This document shows, piece by piece, positions 1 through 13,245 of a DNA stretch of 64,000 nucleotides. The position numbers and the translations under genes were made by a program. Each line of letters begins with the position of its first letter. The first letter of the stretch is position 1. The notes beneath the pieces were generated by a model. It saw nothing but the letters and a program-made list of their open reading frames with translations. It was not told the DNA's origin and searched no databases. Source of the DNA: Hydractinia symbiolongicarpus (Eukaryota > Cnidaria > Hydrozoa > Anthoathecata > Hydractiniidae); assembly GCF_029227915.1 (NCBI RefSeq), contig NC_079878.1:32453501-32517500 (forward strand), in the 5' to 3' direction.

Positions 1-299
1 CCAGTGAGTAAACTCATTTCCCTAACGAGTTTTTAAATTATTTTTTCACCACTAAAACGCTTGAGACTGGTAGTTTTCAAAAATGTTTTCATTTTTGATG
101 AGACGCGGAATAAAAGAAGTTTAATCGCCGGCAAACGAAAACCTGCGATTTCCCGTAAATCCCGGACTCGGCCCGTATAGTCAAAAGTATACAAAGAAAG
201 TACCCAGGGAGTAAACTCATTTCCCAAACGATTATTTAAATTATTATTTCACCACTAAAGCCCATGAGACTTGTAGTTTTCAGAAATGTTTTCATTTTT

Positions 300-1529
300 G
301 ATGAGACGCTTAATGAAAGGGGTTTAATCGCCGGCAAACGAAAACCCGCGATTTCCCGTAAACCCCGGACTCGGCCCGTATAGTCAAAAGTATACAAAGA
401 AAGTACCCAGGGAGTAAACTCATTTCCCAAACGATTTTTTAAATTCATATTTTACCACTAAAGCCCATGACACTTGTAGTTTTTAAAAATGTTTTCATTT
501 TTGATGAGACGCTGAATAAAAGAAGTTTAATCGCCGGCAAACGAAAACCTGCGATTTCCCGTAAATCCCGGTCTCGGCCTGTATAGTCAAAAGTATACAA
601 GGAAAGTACCCAGTGAGTAAACTCATTTCCCTAACGAATGTTTAAATTATTTTTTCACCACTAAAACGCATGAGACTTGTAGTTTTCAAAAATGTTTTCA
701 TTTTTGATGAGACGCGGAATAAAAGAAGTTTAATCGCCGGCAAACGAAAACCTGCGATTTCCCGTAAATCCCGGACTCGGCCCGTATAGTCAAAAGTGTA
801 CAAAGAAAGTACCCAGGGTGTAAACGCATTTCCCGAACGGTTTTTTAAATTATTTTTTCACCACTAAAACGCATGAGACTTGTAGTTTTCAAAAATGTTT
901 TCATTTTTGATGAGACGCTTAATGAAAGGGGTTTAATCGCCGGCAAACGAAAACCCGCGATTTCCCGTAAACCCCGGACTCGGCCCGTATAGTCAAAAGT
1001 ATACAAAGAAAGTACCCAGGGAGTAAACTCATTTCCCAAACGATTTTTTAAATTCATATTTTACCACTAAAGCCCATGACACTTGTAGTTTTTAAAAATG
1101 TTTTCATTTTTGATGAGACGCTGAATAAAAGAAGTTTAATCGCCGGCAAACGAAAACCTGCGATTTCCCGTAAATCCCGGTCTCGGCCTGTATAGTCAAA
1201 AGTATACAAGGAAAGTACCCAGTGAGTAAACTCATTTCCCTAACGAATGTTTAAATTATTTTTTCACCACTAAAACGCATGAGACTTGTAGTTTTCAAAA
1301 ATGTTTTCATTTTTGATGAGACACGGAATAAAAGAAGTTTAATCGCCGGCAAACGAAAACCTGCGATTTCCCGTAAATCCCGGACTCGGCCCGTATAGTC
1401 AAAAGTGTACAAAGAAAGTACCCAGGGTGTAAACGCATTTCCCGAACGGTTTTTTAAATTATTTTTTCACCACTAAAACGCATGAGACTTGTAGTTTTCA
1501 AAAATGTTTTCATTTTTGATGAGACGCTG
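300..1529 (+). repeat. HOR block, 3-mer of 609 bp, two copies
   Basis: Three variants recur in order with an offset of 609 bp: a copy with GACGCTTAATGAAAGGGG and AAACCCCGG (near 310 and 919), a copy with TTCATATTTTACC and CATGACACTTG (455 and 1064), and a copy with ACGAATGTTTAAA (658 and 1267). The match breaks near 1529, where GCTTAATG becomes GCTGAAAAAAAG. Confidence 0.85.
889..910 (+). other. Hairpin-capable dyad within the monomer (example copy)
   Basis: A perfect inverted repeat: left arm TCAAAAATG (889-897), loop TTTT (898-901), right arm CATTTTTGA (902-910). It occurs in essentially every type I monomer and, with one T:G position, in type II. It could form a small hairpin in RNA or single-stranded DNA, or a cruciform under supercoiling. 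No function is shown by the sequence. Being inherited by all copies does not itself prove selection. Confidence 0.85.
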
Positions 1530-4420
1530 AAAAAAAGAAGTTTAATCGCCGGCAAACGAAAACCTGCGATTTCCCGTAAATCCCGGACTCGGCCCGTATA
1601 GTCAAAAGTATACAAAGAAAGTACCCAGGGAGTAAACTCATTTACCAAACGATTATTTAAATTATTATTTCACCACTAAAGCCCATGAGACTTGTAGTTT
1701 TTAAAAATGTTTTCATTTTTGATGAGACACTGAATAAAAGAAGTTTAATCGCCGGCAAACGAAAACCCGCGATTTCCCGTAAATCCCGGACTCAGCCCGT
1801 ATAGTCAAAAGTATACAAGGAAAGTACCCAGTGAGTTAGCGCATTTCCCGAACGAATTTTTAAATTATTTTTTCACCACTAAAACGCATGAGACTTGTAG
1901 TTTTCAGAAATGTTTTCATTTTTGATGAGACGCTTAATGAAAGTGGTTTAATCGCCGGCAAACGAAAACCCGCGATTTCCCGTAAACCCCGGACTCGGCC
2001 CGCATAGTCAAAAGTATACAAAGAAAGTACCCAGGGAGTAAACTCATTTCCCGAAGGATTTTTTAAATTATTTTTTCACCACTAAAACGCATGAGACTTG
2101 TAGTTTTCGAAAATGTTTTCATTTTTGATGAGACGCTGAATAAAAGAAGTTTAATCGCCGGCAAACGAAAACCTGCGATTTTCCGTAAATCCCGGACTCG
2201 GCCCGTATAGTCAAAAGTATACAAAGAAAGTACCCAGGGTGTAAACTCATTTCCCGAACGATTATTTAAATTATTATTTCACCACTAAAGCCCATGAGAC
2301 TTGTAGTATTTAAAAATGTTTTCATTTTTGATGAGACGCTAAATAAAAGAAGTTTAATCGCCGGCAAACGAAAACCCGCGACTTCCTGTAAATCCCGGAC
2401 TCGGCCCGTATAGTCAAAAGTATACAAAGAAAGTACCCAGGGAGTAAACTCATTTCCCGAACGATTTTTTAAATTATTTTTTCACCACTAAAACGCATGA
2501 GACTTGTAGTTTTCAAAATGTTTTCATTTTTGATGAGACGCTGAATAAAAGAGGTTTAATCGCCGGCAAACGAAAACCTGCGATTTCCCGTAAATCCCGG
2601 ACTCGGCCCGTATAGTCAATAGTATACAAAGAAAGTACCCGGGGTGTAAACTCATTTCCCGAACGATTTTTTAAATTATTATTTCACCACTAAAGCCCAT
2701 GAGACTTGTAGTTTTTAAAAATGTTTTCATATTTGATGAGACGTTGAATAAAAGAAGTTTAATTGCCGGCAAACGAAAACCCGCGACTTCCCGTAAATCC
2801 CGGACTCGGCCCGTATAGTCAAAAGTATACAAAGAAAGTACCCATGGAGTAAACTCATTTCCCGAACGATTTTTTAAATTAATTTTCACAACTAAAACGC
2901 ATGAGACTTGTAGTTTTCAGAAATGTTTTCATTTTTGATGAGACGCTTAATGAAAGTTGTTTAATTGCCGGCAAACGAAAACCCGCGATTTCCCGTAAAT
3001 CCCGGGCTTGGCCCGTATAGTCGAATGTATACAAAGAAAGTACCCTGTGAGTAAACTCATTTCCGAAAGGATTTTTTCAATTATCTTTTCACCACTAAAA
3101 CGCATGAGACTTGCAGTTTTCAAAAATGTTTTCATTTTTGATGAGACGCTTAATAAAAGAGGTTTAATCGCCGGCAAACGAAATCCCGCGATTTCCCGTT
3201 AATCCCGGGCTTGGTCCGTATAGTCGAATGTATACAATGAAAGTACCCAGGGAGTAAACTCATTTCCCAAACGATTTTTTAAATTTTTTTTTCACCACTA
3301 AAACGCATGAGACTTGTAGTTTTCAAAAATGTTTTCATTTTTGATGAGACGCTTAATAAAAGAGGTTTAATCGCAGGCAAACGAAAACCTGCCATTTCCC
3401 GTAAATCCCGGACTCGGCCCGTATAGTCAAAAGTATACAAAGAAAGTACCCAGGGTGTAAACTCATTTCTCGAACGATTTTTTAATTTATTTTTTCACCA
3501 CTAAAACGCATGAGACTTGTAGTTTTCAAAAATGTTTTCATTTTTGATGAGACGCTGAATAAAAGAAGTTTAATCGCCGGCAAACGAAAACCTGCGATTT
3601 CCCGTAAATGCCGGACTCGGCCCGTATAGTCAAAAGTATACAAAGAAAGTACCCAGGGAGTAAACTCATTTCCCAAACGATTATTTAAATTATTATTTCA
3701 CCACTAAAGCCCATGAGACTTGTAGTTTTTAAAAATGTTTTCATTTTTGATGAGACGCTGAATAAAAGAAGTTTAATCGCCGGCAAACGAAAACCCGCGA
3801 TTTCCCGTAAATCCCGGACTCAGCCCGTATAGTCAAAAGTATACAAGGAAAGTACCTAGTGAGTAAACTCATTTCCCGAACGAATTTTTAAATTATTTTT
3901 TCACCACTAAAACGCATGAGACTTGTAGTTTTTAGAAATGTTTTCATTTTTGATGAGACGCTTAATGAAAGTGGTTTAATCGCCGGCAAACGAAAACCCA
4001 CGATTTCCCGTAAACCCCGGACTCGGCCCGCATAGTAAAAAGTATACAAAGAAAGTACCCAGGGAGTAAACTCATTTCCCGAAGGATTTTTTAAATTATT
4101 TTTTCACCACTAAAACGCATGAGACTTGTAGTTTTCAAAAATGTTTTCATTTTTGATGAGACGCTGAATAAAAGAAGTTTAATCGCCGGCAAACGAAAAC
4201 CTGCGATTTTCCGTAAATCCCGGACTCGGCCCGTATAGTCAAAAGTATACAAAGAAAGTACCCAGGGTGTAAACTCATTTCCCGAACGATTTTTTAAATT
4301 ATTATTTCACCACTAAAGCCCATGAGACTTGTAGTATTTAAAAATATTTTCATTTTTGATAACACGCTGAATAAAAGAAGTTTAATTGCCGGCAAACGAA
4401 AACCCGCGACTTCCCGTAAA
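1470..4420 (+). repeat. HOR block, 10-mer offset of about 2028 bp
   Basis: Monomers at 1470, 1673, 1876, 2079 and 2282 are matched by those at 3498, 3701, 3904, 4107 and 4310, an offset of 2028 bp. Linked markers include GGACTCAGCCCG with CAAGGAAAG, AAACCCCGG with GGCCCGCATAG, CCCGAAGGATT with GCGATTTTCCG, and GTAGTATTT. The second copy merges into the 1624-bp 8-mer. Confidence 0.75.
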
Positions 4421-7400
4421 TCCCGGACTCGGCCCGTATAGTCAAAAATATACAAAGAAAGTACCCAGGGAGTAAACTCATTTCCCGAACGATTTTTTAA
4501 ATTATTTTTTCACCACTAAAACGCATGAGACTTGTAGTTTTCAGAAATGTTTTCATTTTTGAAGAGACGCTTAATGAAAGTTGTTTAATCGCCGGCAAAC
4601 GAAAACCCGCGATTTCCCGTAAATCCCGGGCTTGGCCCGTATAGTCGAATGTATACAAAGAAAGTACCCTGTGAGTAAACTCATTTCCGAAAGGATTTTT
4701 TCAATTATCTTTTCACCACTAAAACGCATGAGACTTGCAGTTTTCAAAAATGTTTTCATTTTTGATGAGACGCTTAATAAAAGAGGTTTAATCGCCGGCA
4801 AACGAAAACCCGCGATTTCCCGTAAATCCCGGGCTTGGCCCGTATAGACGAATGTATACAAAGAAAGTACCCAGGGAGTAAACTCATTTCCCGAAGGATT
4901 TTTAAATTTATTTTTTCACCACTAAAACGCATGAGACTTGTAGTTTTCAGGAATGTTTTCATTTTTGATTAGACGCCTAATGAAAGTGGTTTAATCGCCG
5001 GCAAACGAAAACACCGCGATTTCCCGTAAATCCCGGACTCGGCCCGTATAGTCAAAAGTATACAAAGAAAGTACCCAGGGAGTAAACTCATTTCCCAAAC
5101 GAGTTTTTAAATTATTTTTTCACCGCTAAAACGCATGAGACTTGTAGTATTAAAAAATATTTTCATTTTTGATGAGACGCTGAATAAAAGAAGTTTAATC
5201 GCCGTCAAACGAAAACCCGCGACTTCCCGTAAATCCCGGACTCGGCCCGTATAGTCAAAAGCATACAAAGAAAGTACCCAGGGAGTAAACTCATTTCCCG
5301 AACGATTTTTTAAATTATTTTTTCACCACTAAAGCCCATGAGACTTGTAGTTTTTAAGAATGTTTTCATATTTGATGAGACGCTGAATAAAAGAAGTTTA
5401 ATTGCCGGCAAACTAAAACCCGCGACTTCCCGTAAATCCCGGACTCGGCCCGTATAGTCAAAAGTATACAAAGAAAGTACCCAGGGAGTAAACTCATTTC
5501 CCGAACGATTTTTTAAATTAATTTTCACCACTAAAACGCATGAGACTTGTAGTTTTCAGAAATGTTTTCATTTTTGATGAGACGCTTAATGAAACTTGTT
5601 TAATCGCCGGCAAACTAAATCCCGCGATTTCCCGTAAATCCCGGGCTTGGCCCGTATAGTCGAATGTATACAATGAAAGTACCCAGGGAGTAAACTCATT
5701 TCCCGAACGATTTTTTAAATTTTTTTTTCACCACTAAAACGCATGAGACTTGTAGTTTTCAAAAATGTTTTCATTTTTGATGAGACGCTTAATAAAAGAG
5801 GTTTAATCGCCGGCAAACGAAAACCCGCGATTTCCCGTAAATCCCGGGCTTGGCCCGTATAGTCAAAAGTATACAAAGAAAGTACCCAGGGTGTAAACTC
5901 ATTTCCCGAACGATTTTTTAAATTATTATTTCACCACTAAAGCCCATGAGACTTGTAGTATTTAAAAATATTTTCATTTTTGATAACACGCTGAATAAAA
6001 GAAGTTTAATTGCCGGCAAACGAAAACCCGCGACTTCCCGTAAATCCCGGACTCGGCCCGTATAGTCAAAAATATACAAAGAAAGTACCCAGGGAGTAAA
6101 CTCATTTCCCGAACGATTTTTTAAATTATTTTTTCACCACTAAAACGCATGAGACTTGTAGTTTTCAGAAATGTTTTCATTTTTGAAGAGACGCTTAATG
6201 AAAGTTGTTTAATCGCCGGCAAACGAAAACCCGCGATTTCCCGTAAATCCCGGGCTTGGCCCGTATAGTCGAATGTATACAAAGAAAGTACCCTGTGAGT
6301 AAACTCATTTCCGAAAGGATTTTTTCAATTATCTTTTCACCACTAAAACGCATGAGACTTGCAGTTTTCAAAAATGTTTTCATTTTTGATGAGACGCTTA
6401 ATAAAAGAGGTTTAATCGCCGGCAAACGAAAACCCGCGATTTCCCGTAAATCCCGGGCTTGGCCCGTATAGACGAATGTATACAAAGAAAGTACCCAGGG
6501 AGTAAACTCATTTCCCGAAGGATTTTTAAATTTATTTTTTCACCACTAAAACGCATGAGACTTGTAGTTTTCAGGAATGTTTTCATTTTTGATTAGACGC
6601 CTAATGAAAGTGGTTTAATCGCCGGCAAACGAAAACACCGCGATTTCCCGTAAATCCCGGACTCGGCCCGTATAGTCAAAAGTATACAAAGAAAGTACCC
6701 AGGGAGTAAACTCATTTCCCAAACGAGTTTTTAAATTATTTTTTCACCACTAAAACGCATGAGACTTGTAGTATTAAAAAATATTTTCATTTTTGATGAG
6801 ACGCTGAATAAAAGAAGTTTAATCGCCGTCAAACGAAAACCCGCGACTTCCCGTAAATCCCGGACTCGGCCCGTATAGTCAAAAGCATACAAAGAAAGTA
6901 CCCAGGGAGTAAACTCATTTCCCGAACGATTTTTTAAATTATTTTTTCACCACTAAAGCCCATGAGACTTGTAGTTTTTAAGAATGTTTTCATATTTGAT
7001 GAGACGCTGAATAAAAGAAGTTTAATTGCCGGCAAACTAAAACCCGCGACTTCCCGTAAATCCCGGACTCGGCCCGTATAGTCAAAAGTATACAAAGAAA
7101 GTACCCAGGGAGTAAACTCATTTCCCGAACGATTTTTTAAATTAATTTTCACCACTAAAACGCATGAGACTTGTAGTTTTCAGAAATGTTTTCATTTTTG
7201 ATGAGACGCTTAATGAAACTTGTTTAATCGCCGGCAAACTAAATCCCGCGATTTCCCGTAAATCCCGGGCTTGGCCCGTATAGTCGAATGTATACAATGA
7301 AAGTACCCAGGGAGTAAACTCATTTCCCGAACGATTTTTTAAATTTTTTTTTCACCACTAAAACGCATGAGACTTGTAGTTTTCAAAAATGTTTTCATTT

Positions 7401-7472
7401 TTGATGAGACGCTTAATAAAAGAGGTTTAATCGCCGGCAAACGAAAACCCGCGATTTCCCGTAAATCCCGGG
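4225..7472 (+). repeat. HOR block, 8-mer of 1624 bp, two adjacent copies
   Basis: Copies at about 4225-5848 and 5849-7472 are nearly identical over eight monomers. Markers recur 1624 bp apart: TTTTTGATAACACGCTG, GAAGAGACGCTTAATG, GAAAGGATTTTTTCAATTATC, GATTAGACGCCTAATG, a one-base insertion in AAAACACCGCG (204-bp monomer) and a 202-bp monomer with AAATTAATTTTCACC. One difference between the copies is CACCGCTAAA at 5121 against CACCACTAAA at 6745. Confidence 0.88.
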
Positions 7473-9910
7473 CTTGGCCCGTATAGTCGAATGTATACAA
7501 AGAAAGTACCCTGTGAGTAAACTCATTTTCAGAACGATTTTTAAATTTATTTTTTCACCACTAAAACGCATGAGACTTGTAGTTTTCAGGAATGTTTTCA
7601 TTTTTGATGAGACGCCTAATGAAAGTGGTTTAATCGCCGGCAAACGAAAACACCGCGATTTCCCGTAAATCCCGGACTCGGCCCGTATAGTCAAAAGTAT
7701 ACAAAGAAAGTACCCAGGGAGTAAACTCATTTCCCAAACGATTTTTTAAATTATTTTTTCACCACTAAAACGCATGAGACTTGTAGTTTTCAAAAATGTT
7801 TTCATTTTTGATGAGACGCTGAATAAAAGAAGTTTAATCGCCGGCAAACGAAAACCTGCGATTTTCCGTAAATCCCGGACTCGGCCCGTATAGTCAAAAG
7901 TATACAAAGAAAGTACCCAGGGTGTAAACTCATTTCCCGAACGATTTTTTAAATTATTATTTCACCACTAAAGCCCATGAGACTTGTAGTATTTAAAAAT
8001 ATTTTCATTTTTGATAACACGCTGAATAAAAGAAGTTTAATTGCCGGCAAACGAAAACCCGCGACTTCCCGTAAATCCCGGACTCGGCCCGTATAGTCAA
8101 AAATATACAAAGAAAGTACCCAGGGAGTAAACTCATTTCCCGAACGATTTTTTAAATTATTTTTTCACCACTAAAACGCATGAGACTTGTAGTTTTTAGA
8201 AATGTTTTCATTTTTGAAGAGACGCTTAATGAAAGTTGTTTAATCGCCGGCAAACGAAAACCCGCGATTTCCCGTAAATCCCGGGCTTGGCCCGTATAGT
8301 CGAATGTATACAAAGAAAGTACCCTGTGAGTAAACTCATTTCCGAAAGGATTTTTTCAATTATCTTTTCACCACTAAAACGCATGAGACTTGCAGTTTTC
8401 AAAAATGTTTTCATTTTTGATGAGACGCTTAATAAAAGAGGTTTAATCGCCGGCAAACGAAAACCCGCGATTTCCCGTAAATCCCGGGCTTGGCCCGTAT
8501 AGACGAATGTATACAAAGAAAGTACCCAGGGAGTAAACTCATTTCCCGAAGGATTTTTAAATTTATTTTTTCACCACTAAAACGCATGAGACTTGTAGTT
8601 TTCAGGAATGTTTTCATTTTTGATTAGACGCCTAATGAAAGTGGTTTAATCGCCGGCAAACGAAAACACCGCGATTTCCCGTAAATCCCGGACTCGGCCC
8701 GTATAGTCAAAAGTATACAAAGAAAGTACCCAGGGAGTAAACTCATTTCCCAAACGAGTTTTTAAATTATTTTTTCACCACTAAAACGCATGAGACTTGT
8801 AGTATTAAAAAATATTTTCATTTTTGATGAAACGCTGAATAAAAGAAGTTTAATCGCCGTCAAACGAAAACCCGCGACTTCCCGTAAATCCCGGACTCGG
8901 CCCGTATAGTCAAAAGCATACAAAGAAAGTACCCAGGGAGTAAACTCATTTCCCGAACGATTTTTTAAATTATTTTTTCACCACTAAAACGCATGAGACT
9001 TGTAGTTTTTAAAAATGTTTTCATATTTGATGAGACGCTGAATAAAAGAAGTTTAATTGCCGGCAAACTAAAACCCGCGACTTCCCGTAAATCCCGGACT
9101 CGGCCCGTATAGTCAAAAGTATACAAAGAAAGTACCCAGGGAGTAAACTCATTTCCCGAACGATTTTTTAAATTAATTTTCACCACTAAAACGCATGAGA
9201 CTTGTAGTTTTCAGAAATGTTTTCATTTTTGATGAGACGCTTAATGAAACTTGTTTAATCGCCGGCAAACGAAATCCCGCGATTTCCCGTAAATCCCGGG
9301 CTTGGCCCGTATAGTCGAATGTATACAATGAAAGTACCCAGGGAGTAAACTCATTTCCCGAACGATTTTTTAAATTTTTTTTTCACCACTAAAACGCATG
9401 AGACTTGTAGTTTTCAAAAATGTTTTCATTTTTGATGAGACGCTTAATAAAAGAGGTTTAATCGCCGGCAAACGAAAACCCGCGATTTCCCGTAAATCCC
9501 GGGCTTGGCCCGTATAGTCGAATGTATACAAAGAAAGTACCCTGTGAGTAAACTCATTTTCAGAACGATTTTTAAATTTATTTTTTCACCACTAAAACGC
9601 ATGAGACTTGTAGTTTTCAGGAATGTTTTCATTTTTGATGAGACGCCTAATGAAAGTGGTTTAATCGCCGGCAAACGAAAACACCGCGATTTCCCGTAAA
9701 TCCCGGACTCGGCCCGTATAGTCAAAAGTATACAAAGAAAGTACTCAGGGAGTAAACTCATTTCCCAAACGATTTTTTAAATTATTTTTTCACCACTAAA
9801 ACGCATGAGACTTGTAGTTTTCAAAAATGTTTTCATTTTTGATGAGACGCTGAATAAAAGAAGTTTAATCGCCGGCAAACGAAAACCAGCGATTTCCCGT
9901 AAATCCCGGA
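7473..9910 (+). repeat. HOR extension, 10-mer spacing of 2031 bp
   Basis: After the second 8-mer copy two extra monomers (anchors 7558 and 7762) are inserted before the series resumes at 7965, so the next repeat is 2031 bp away. Monomers at 7355, 7558 and 7762 are matched at 9386, 9589 and 9793. The 8-mer therefore became a 10-mer by gaining two monomers. Confidence 0.83.
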
Positions 9911-9995
9911 CTCGGCCCGTATAGTCAAAAGTATACAAAGAAAGTACCCAGGAAGTAAACACATTTCCCGAACGATTTTTTAAATTATTTTTTCA

Positions 9996-12231
9996 CCACT
10001 AAAACGCATGAGACTTGTAGTTTTCAGGAATGTTTTCATTTTTGATGAGACGCCTAATGAAAGTGGTTTAATCGCCGGCAAACGAAAACCCGCGATTTCC
10101 CGTAAATCCCGGGCTTGGCCCGTATAGTCGAATGTATACAAAGAAAGTACCCTGTGAGTAAACTCATTTTCAGAACGATTTTTAAATTTATTTTTTCACC
10201 ACTAAAACGCATGAGACTTGTAGTTTTCAGGAATGTTTTCATTTTTGATGAGACGCCTAATGAAAGTGGTTTAATCGCCGGCAAACGAAAACACCGCGAT
10301 TTCCCGTCAATCCCGGACTCGGCCCGTATAGTCAAAAGTATACAAAGAAAGTACCCAGGGAGTAAACTCATTTCCCAAACGATTTTTTAAATTATTTTTT
10401 CACCACTAAAACGCATGAGACTTGTAGTTTTCAAAAATGTTTTCATTTTTGATGAGACGCTGAATAAAAGAAGTTTAATCGCCGGGAAACGAAAACCCGC
10501 GATTTCCCGTAAATCCCGGACTCGGCCCGTATAGTCAAAAGTATACAAAGAAAGTACCCAGGAAGTAAACTCATTTCCCGAACGATTTTTTAAATTATTT
10601 TTTCACCACTAAAACGCATGAGACTTGTAGTTTTCAGGAATGTTTTCATTTTTGATGAGACGCCTAATGAAAGTGGTTTAATCGCCGGCAAACGAAAACC
10701 CGCAATTTCCCGTAAATCCCGGGCTTGGCCGGTATGGTCGAATGTATACAAAGAAAGTACCCTGTGAGTAAACTCATTTCCAAAACGATTTTTTAAATTT
10801 TTTTTTCACCACTAAAACGCATGAGACTTGTAGTTTTCAAAAATGTTTTCATTTTTGATGAGACGCTTAATAAAAGAGGTTTAATCGCCGGCAAACGAAA
10901 ACCCGCGATTTCCCGTAAATCCCGGGCTTGGCCCGTATAGTCGAATGTATACAAAGAAAGTACCCTGTGAGTAAACTCATTTTCAGAACGATTTTTAAAT
11001 TTATTTTTTCACCACTAAAGCGCATGAGACTTGTAGTTTTCAGGAATGTTTTCATTTTTGATGAGACGCCTAATGAAAGTGGTTTAATCGCCGGCAAACG
11101 AAAACACCGCGATTTCCTGTAAATCCCGGACTCGGCCCGTATAGTCAAAAGTATACAAAGAAAGTACCCAGGGAGTAAACTCATTTCCCAAACGATTTTT
11201 TAAATTATTTTTTCACCACTAAAACGCATGAGACTTGTAGTTTTCAAAAATGTTTTCATTTTTGATGAGACGCTGAATAAAAGAAGTGTAATCGCCGGCA
11301 AACGAAAACCCGCGATTTCCCGTAAATCCCGGACTCGGCCCGTATAGTCAAAAGTATACAAAGAAAGTACCCAGGAAGTAAACTCATTTCCCGAACGATT
11401 TTTTAAATTATTTTTTCACCACTAAAACGCATGAGACTTGTAGTTTTCAGGAATGTTTTCATTTTTGATGAGACGCCTAATGAAAGTGGTTTAATCGCCG
11501 GCAAACGAAAACCCGCGATTTCCCGTAAATCCCGGGCTTGGCCCGTATAGTCGAATGTATACAAAGAAAGTACCCTGTGAGTAAACTCATTTTCAGAACG
11601 ATTTTTAAATTTATTTTTTCACCACTAAAACGCATGAGACTTGTAGTTTTCAGGAATGTTTTCATTTTTGATGAGACGCCTAATGAAAGTGGTTTAATCG
11701 CCGGCAAACGAAAACACCGCGATTTCCCGTCAATCCCGGACTCGGCCCGTATAGTCAAAAGTATACAAAGAAAGTACCCAGGGAGTAAACTCATTTCCCA
11801 AACGATTTTTTAAATTATTTTTTCACCACTAAATCGCATGAGACTTGTAGTTTTCAAAAATGTTTTCATTTTTGATGAGACGCTGAATAAAAGAAGTTTA
11901 ATCGCCGGCAAACGAAAACCCGCGATTTCCCGTAAATCCCGGACTCGGCCCGTATAGTCAAAAGTATACAAAGAAAGTACCCAGGAAGTAAACTCATTTC
12001 CCGAACGATTTTTTAAATTATTTTTTCACCACTAAAACGCATGAGACTTGTAGTTTTCAGGAATGTTTTCATTTTTGATGAGACGCCTAATGAAAGTGGT
12101 TTAATCGCCGGCAAACGAAAACCCGCGATTTCCCGTAAATCCCGGGGTTGGCCGGTATGGTCGAATGTATACAAAGAAAGTACCCTGTGAGTAAACTCAT
12201 TTCCAAAACGATTTTTTAAATTATCTTTTCA
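9996..12231 (+). repeat. HOR block, 7-mer of 1423 bp with an internal repeat
   Basis: Monomers from 9996 to 11418 recur from 11419 at an offset of 1423 bp, including a 204-bp monomer with AAAACACCGCG and TCCCGTCAATCCC (10307 and 11730). Inside the unit a related pair recurs at offsets of 813 and 610 bp (10199, 11012, 11622), so the 7-mer is itself a 4-mer plus a 3-mer. The match ends at the monomer with TTATCTTTTCACC at 12221. Confidence 0.82.
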
Positions 12232-13245
12232 CCACTAAAACGCATGAGACTTGTAGTTTTCAAAAATTTTTTCATTTTTGATGAGACGCTGAATAAAAGA
12301 AGTTTAATCGCCAGCAAACGAAAACCTGCGATTTCCCGTAAATCCCGTACTCGGCCCGTATAGTCAAAAGTATACAAAGAAAGTACCCAGAGAGTAAACT
12401 CATTTCCCAAACGATTTTTTAAATTATTATTTCACCACTAAAGCCCATGAGACTTGTAGTTTTTAATAATGTTTTCATTTTAGATGAGACGCTGAATAAA
12501 AGAAGTTTAATCGCCGGCAAACAAAAACCCGCAATTTCCCGTAAATCCCGGTCTCGGCCCGTATAGTCAAAAGTATAAAAGGAAAGTACCCAGTGAGTAA
12601 ACTCATTTCCCTAACGAATTTTTAAATTATTTTTCACCACTAAAACGCATGAGACTTGTAGTTTTCAAAAATGTTTTCATTTTTGATGAGACGCTGAATA
12701 AAAGAAGTTTAATCGCCTGCAAACGAAAACCTGCGATTTCCCGTAAATCCCGGACTCGGGCCGAATAGTCAAAAGTATACAAAGGAAGTACCCAGGGAGT
12801 AAACTCATTTCCCAAACGATTTTTTAAATTATTTTTTCACCACTAAAACGCATGAGACTTGTAGTTTTCAGAAATGTTTTCAATTTTGATGAGACGCTTA
12901 ATGAAAGTGGTTTAATCGCCGGCAAACGAAAACCCGCGATTTCCCGTAAATCCCAGACTGGGCCCGTATAGTCAAAAGTATACAAAGAAAGTACCCAGGG
13001 AGTAAACTCATTTCCCGAACGATTTTTTAAATTATTTTTTCACCACTAAAACGCATGAGACTTGTAGTTTTCAGGAATGTTTTCATTTTTGATGAGACGC
13101 TTAATGAAAGTGGTTTAATCGCCGGCAAACGAAAACCCGCGATTTCCCGTAAGTCCCGGGCTTGGCCGGTATAGTCGAATGTATACAAAGAAAGTACCCT
13201 GTGAGTAAACTCATTTCCAAAACGATTTTTTAAATTATCTTTTCA
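12232..13245 (+). repeat. Monomers linking the 7-mer and 4-mer blocks
   Basis: Five monomers (anchors 12232, 12435, 12637, 12840, 13043) separate the 1423-bp and 811-bp blocks. The first resembles the monomer at 13246, an offset of 1014 bp, suggesting a diverged 5-mer. They carry more private changes than their neighbours, for example TTTTAGATGAG at 12478, GTATAAAAGG at 12573 and CTCGGGCCGAATAG near 12755. Confidence 0.7.

Noticed and set aside
3011-3027. Resemblance to the CENP-B box: the reverse strand of type III copies reads TTCGACTATACGGG.
   Set aside because: The essential pattern is TTCG-N4-A-N2-CGGG. Here only three bases separate TTCG from A, so spacing is one base short, and the motif is absent from type I and II copies. 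A diverged binding site in an unknown host cannot be claimed.
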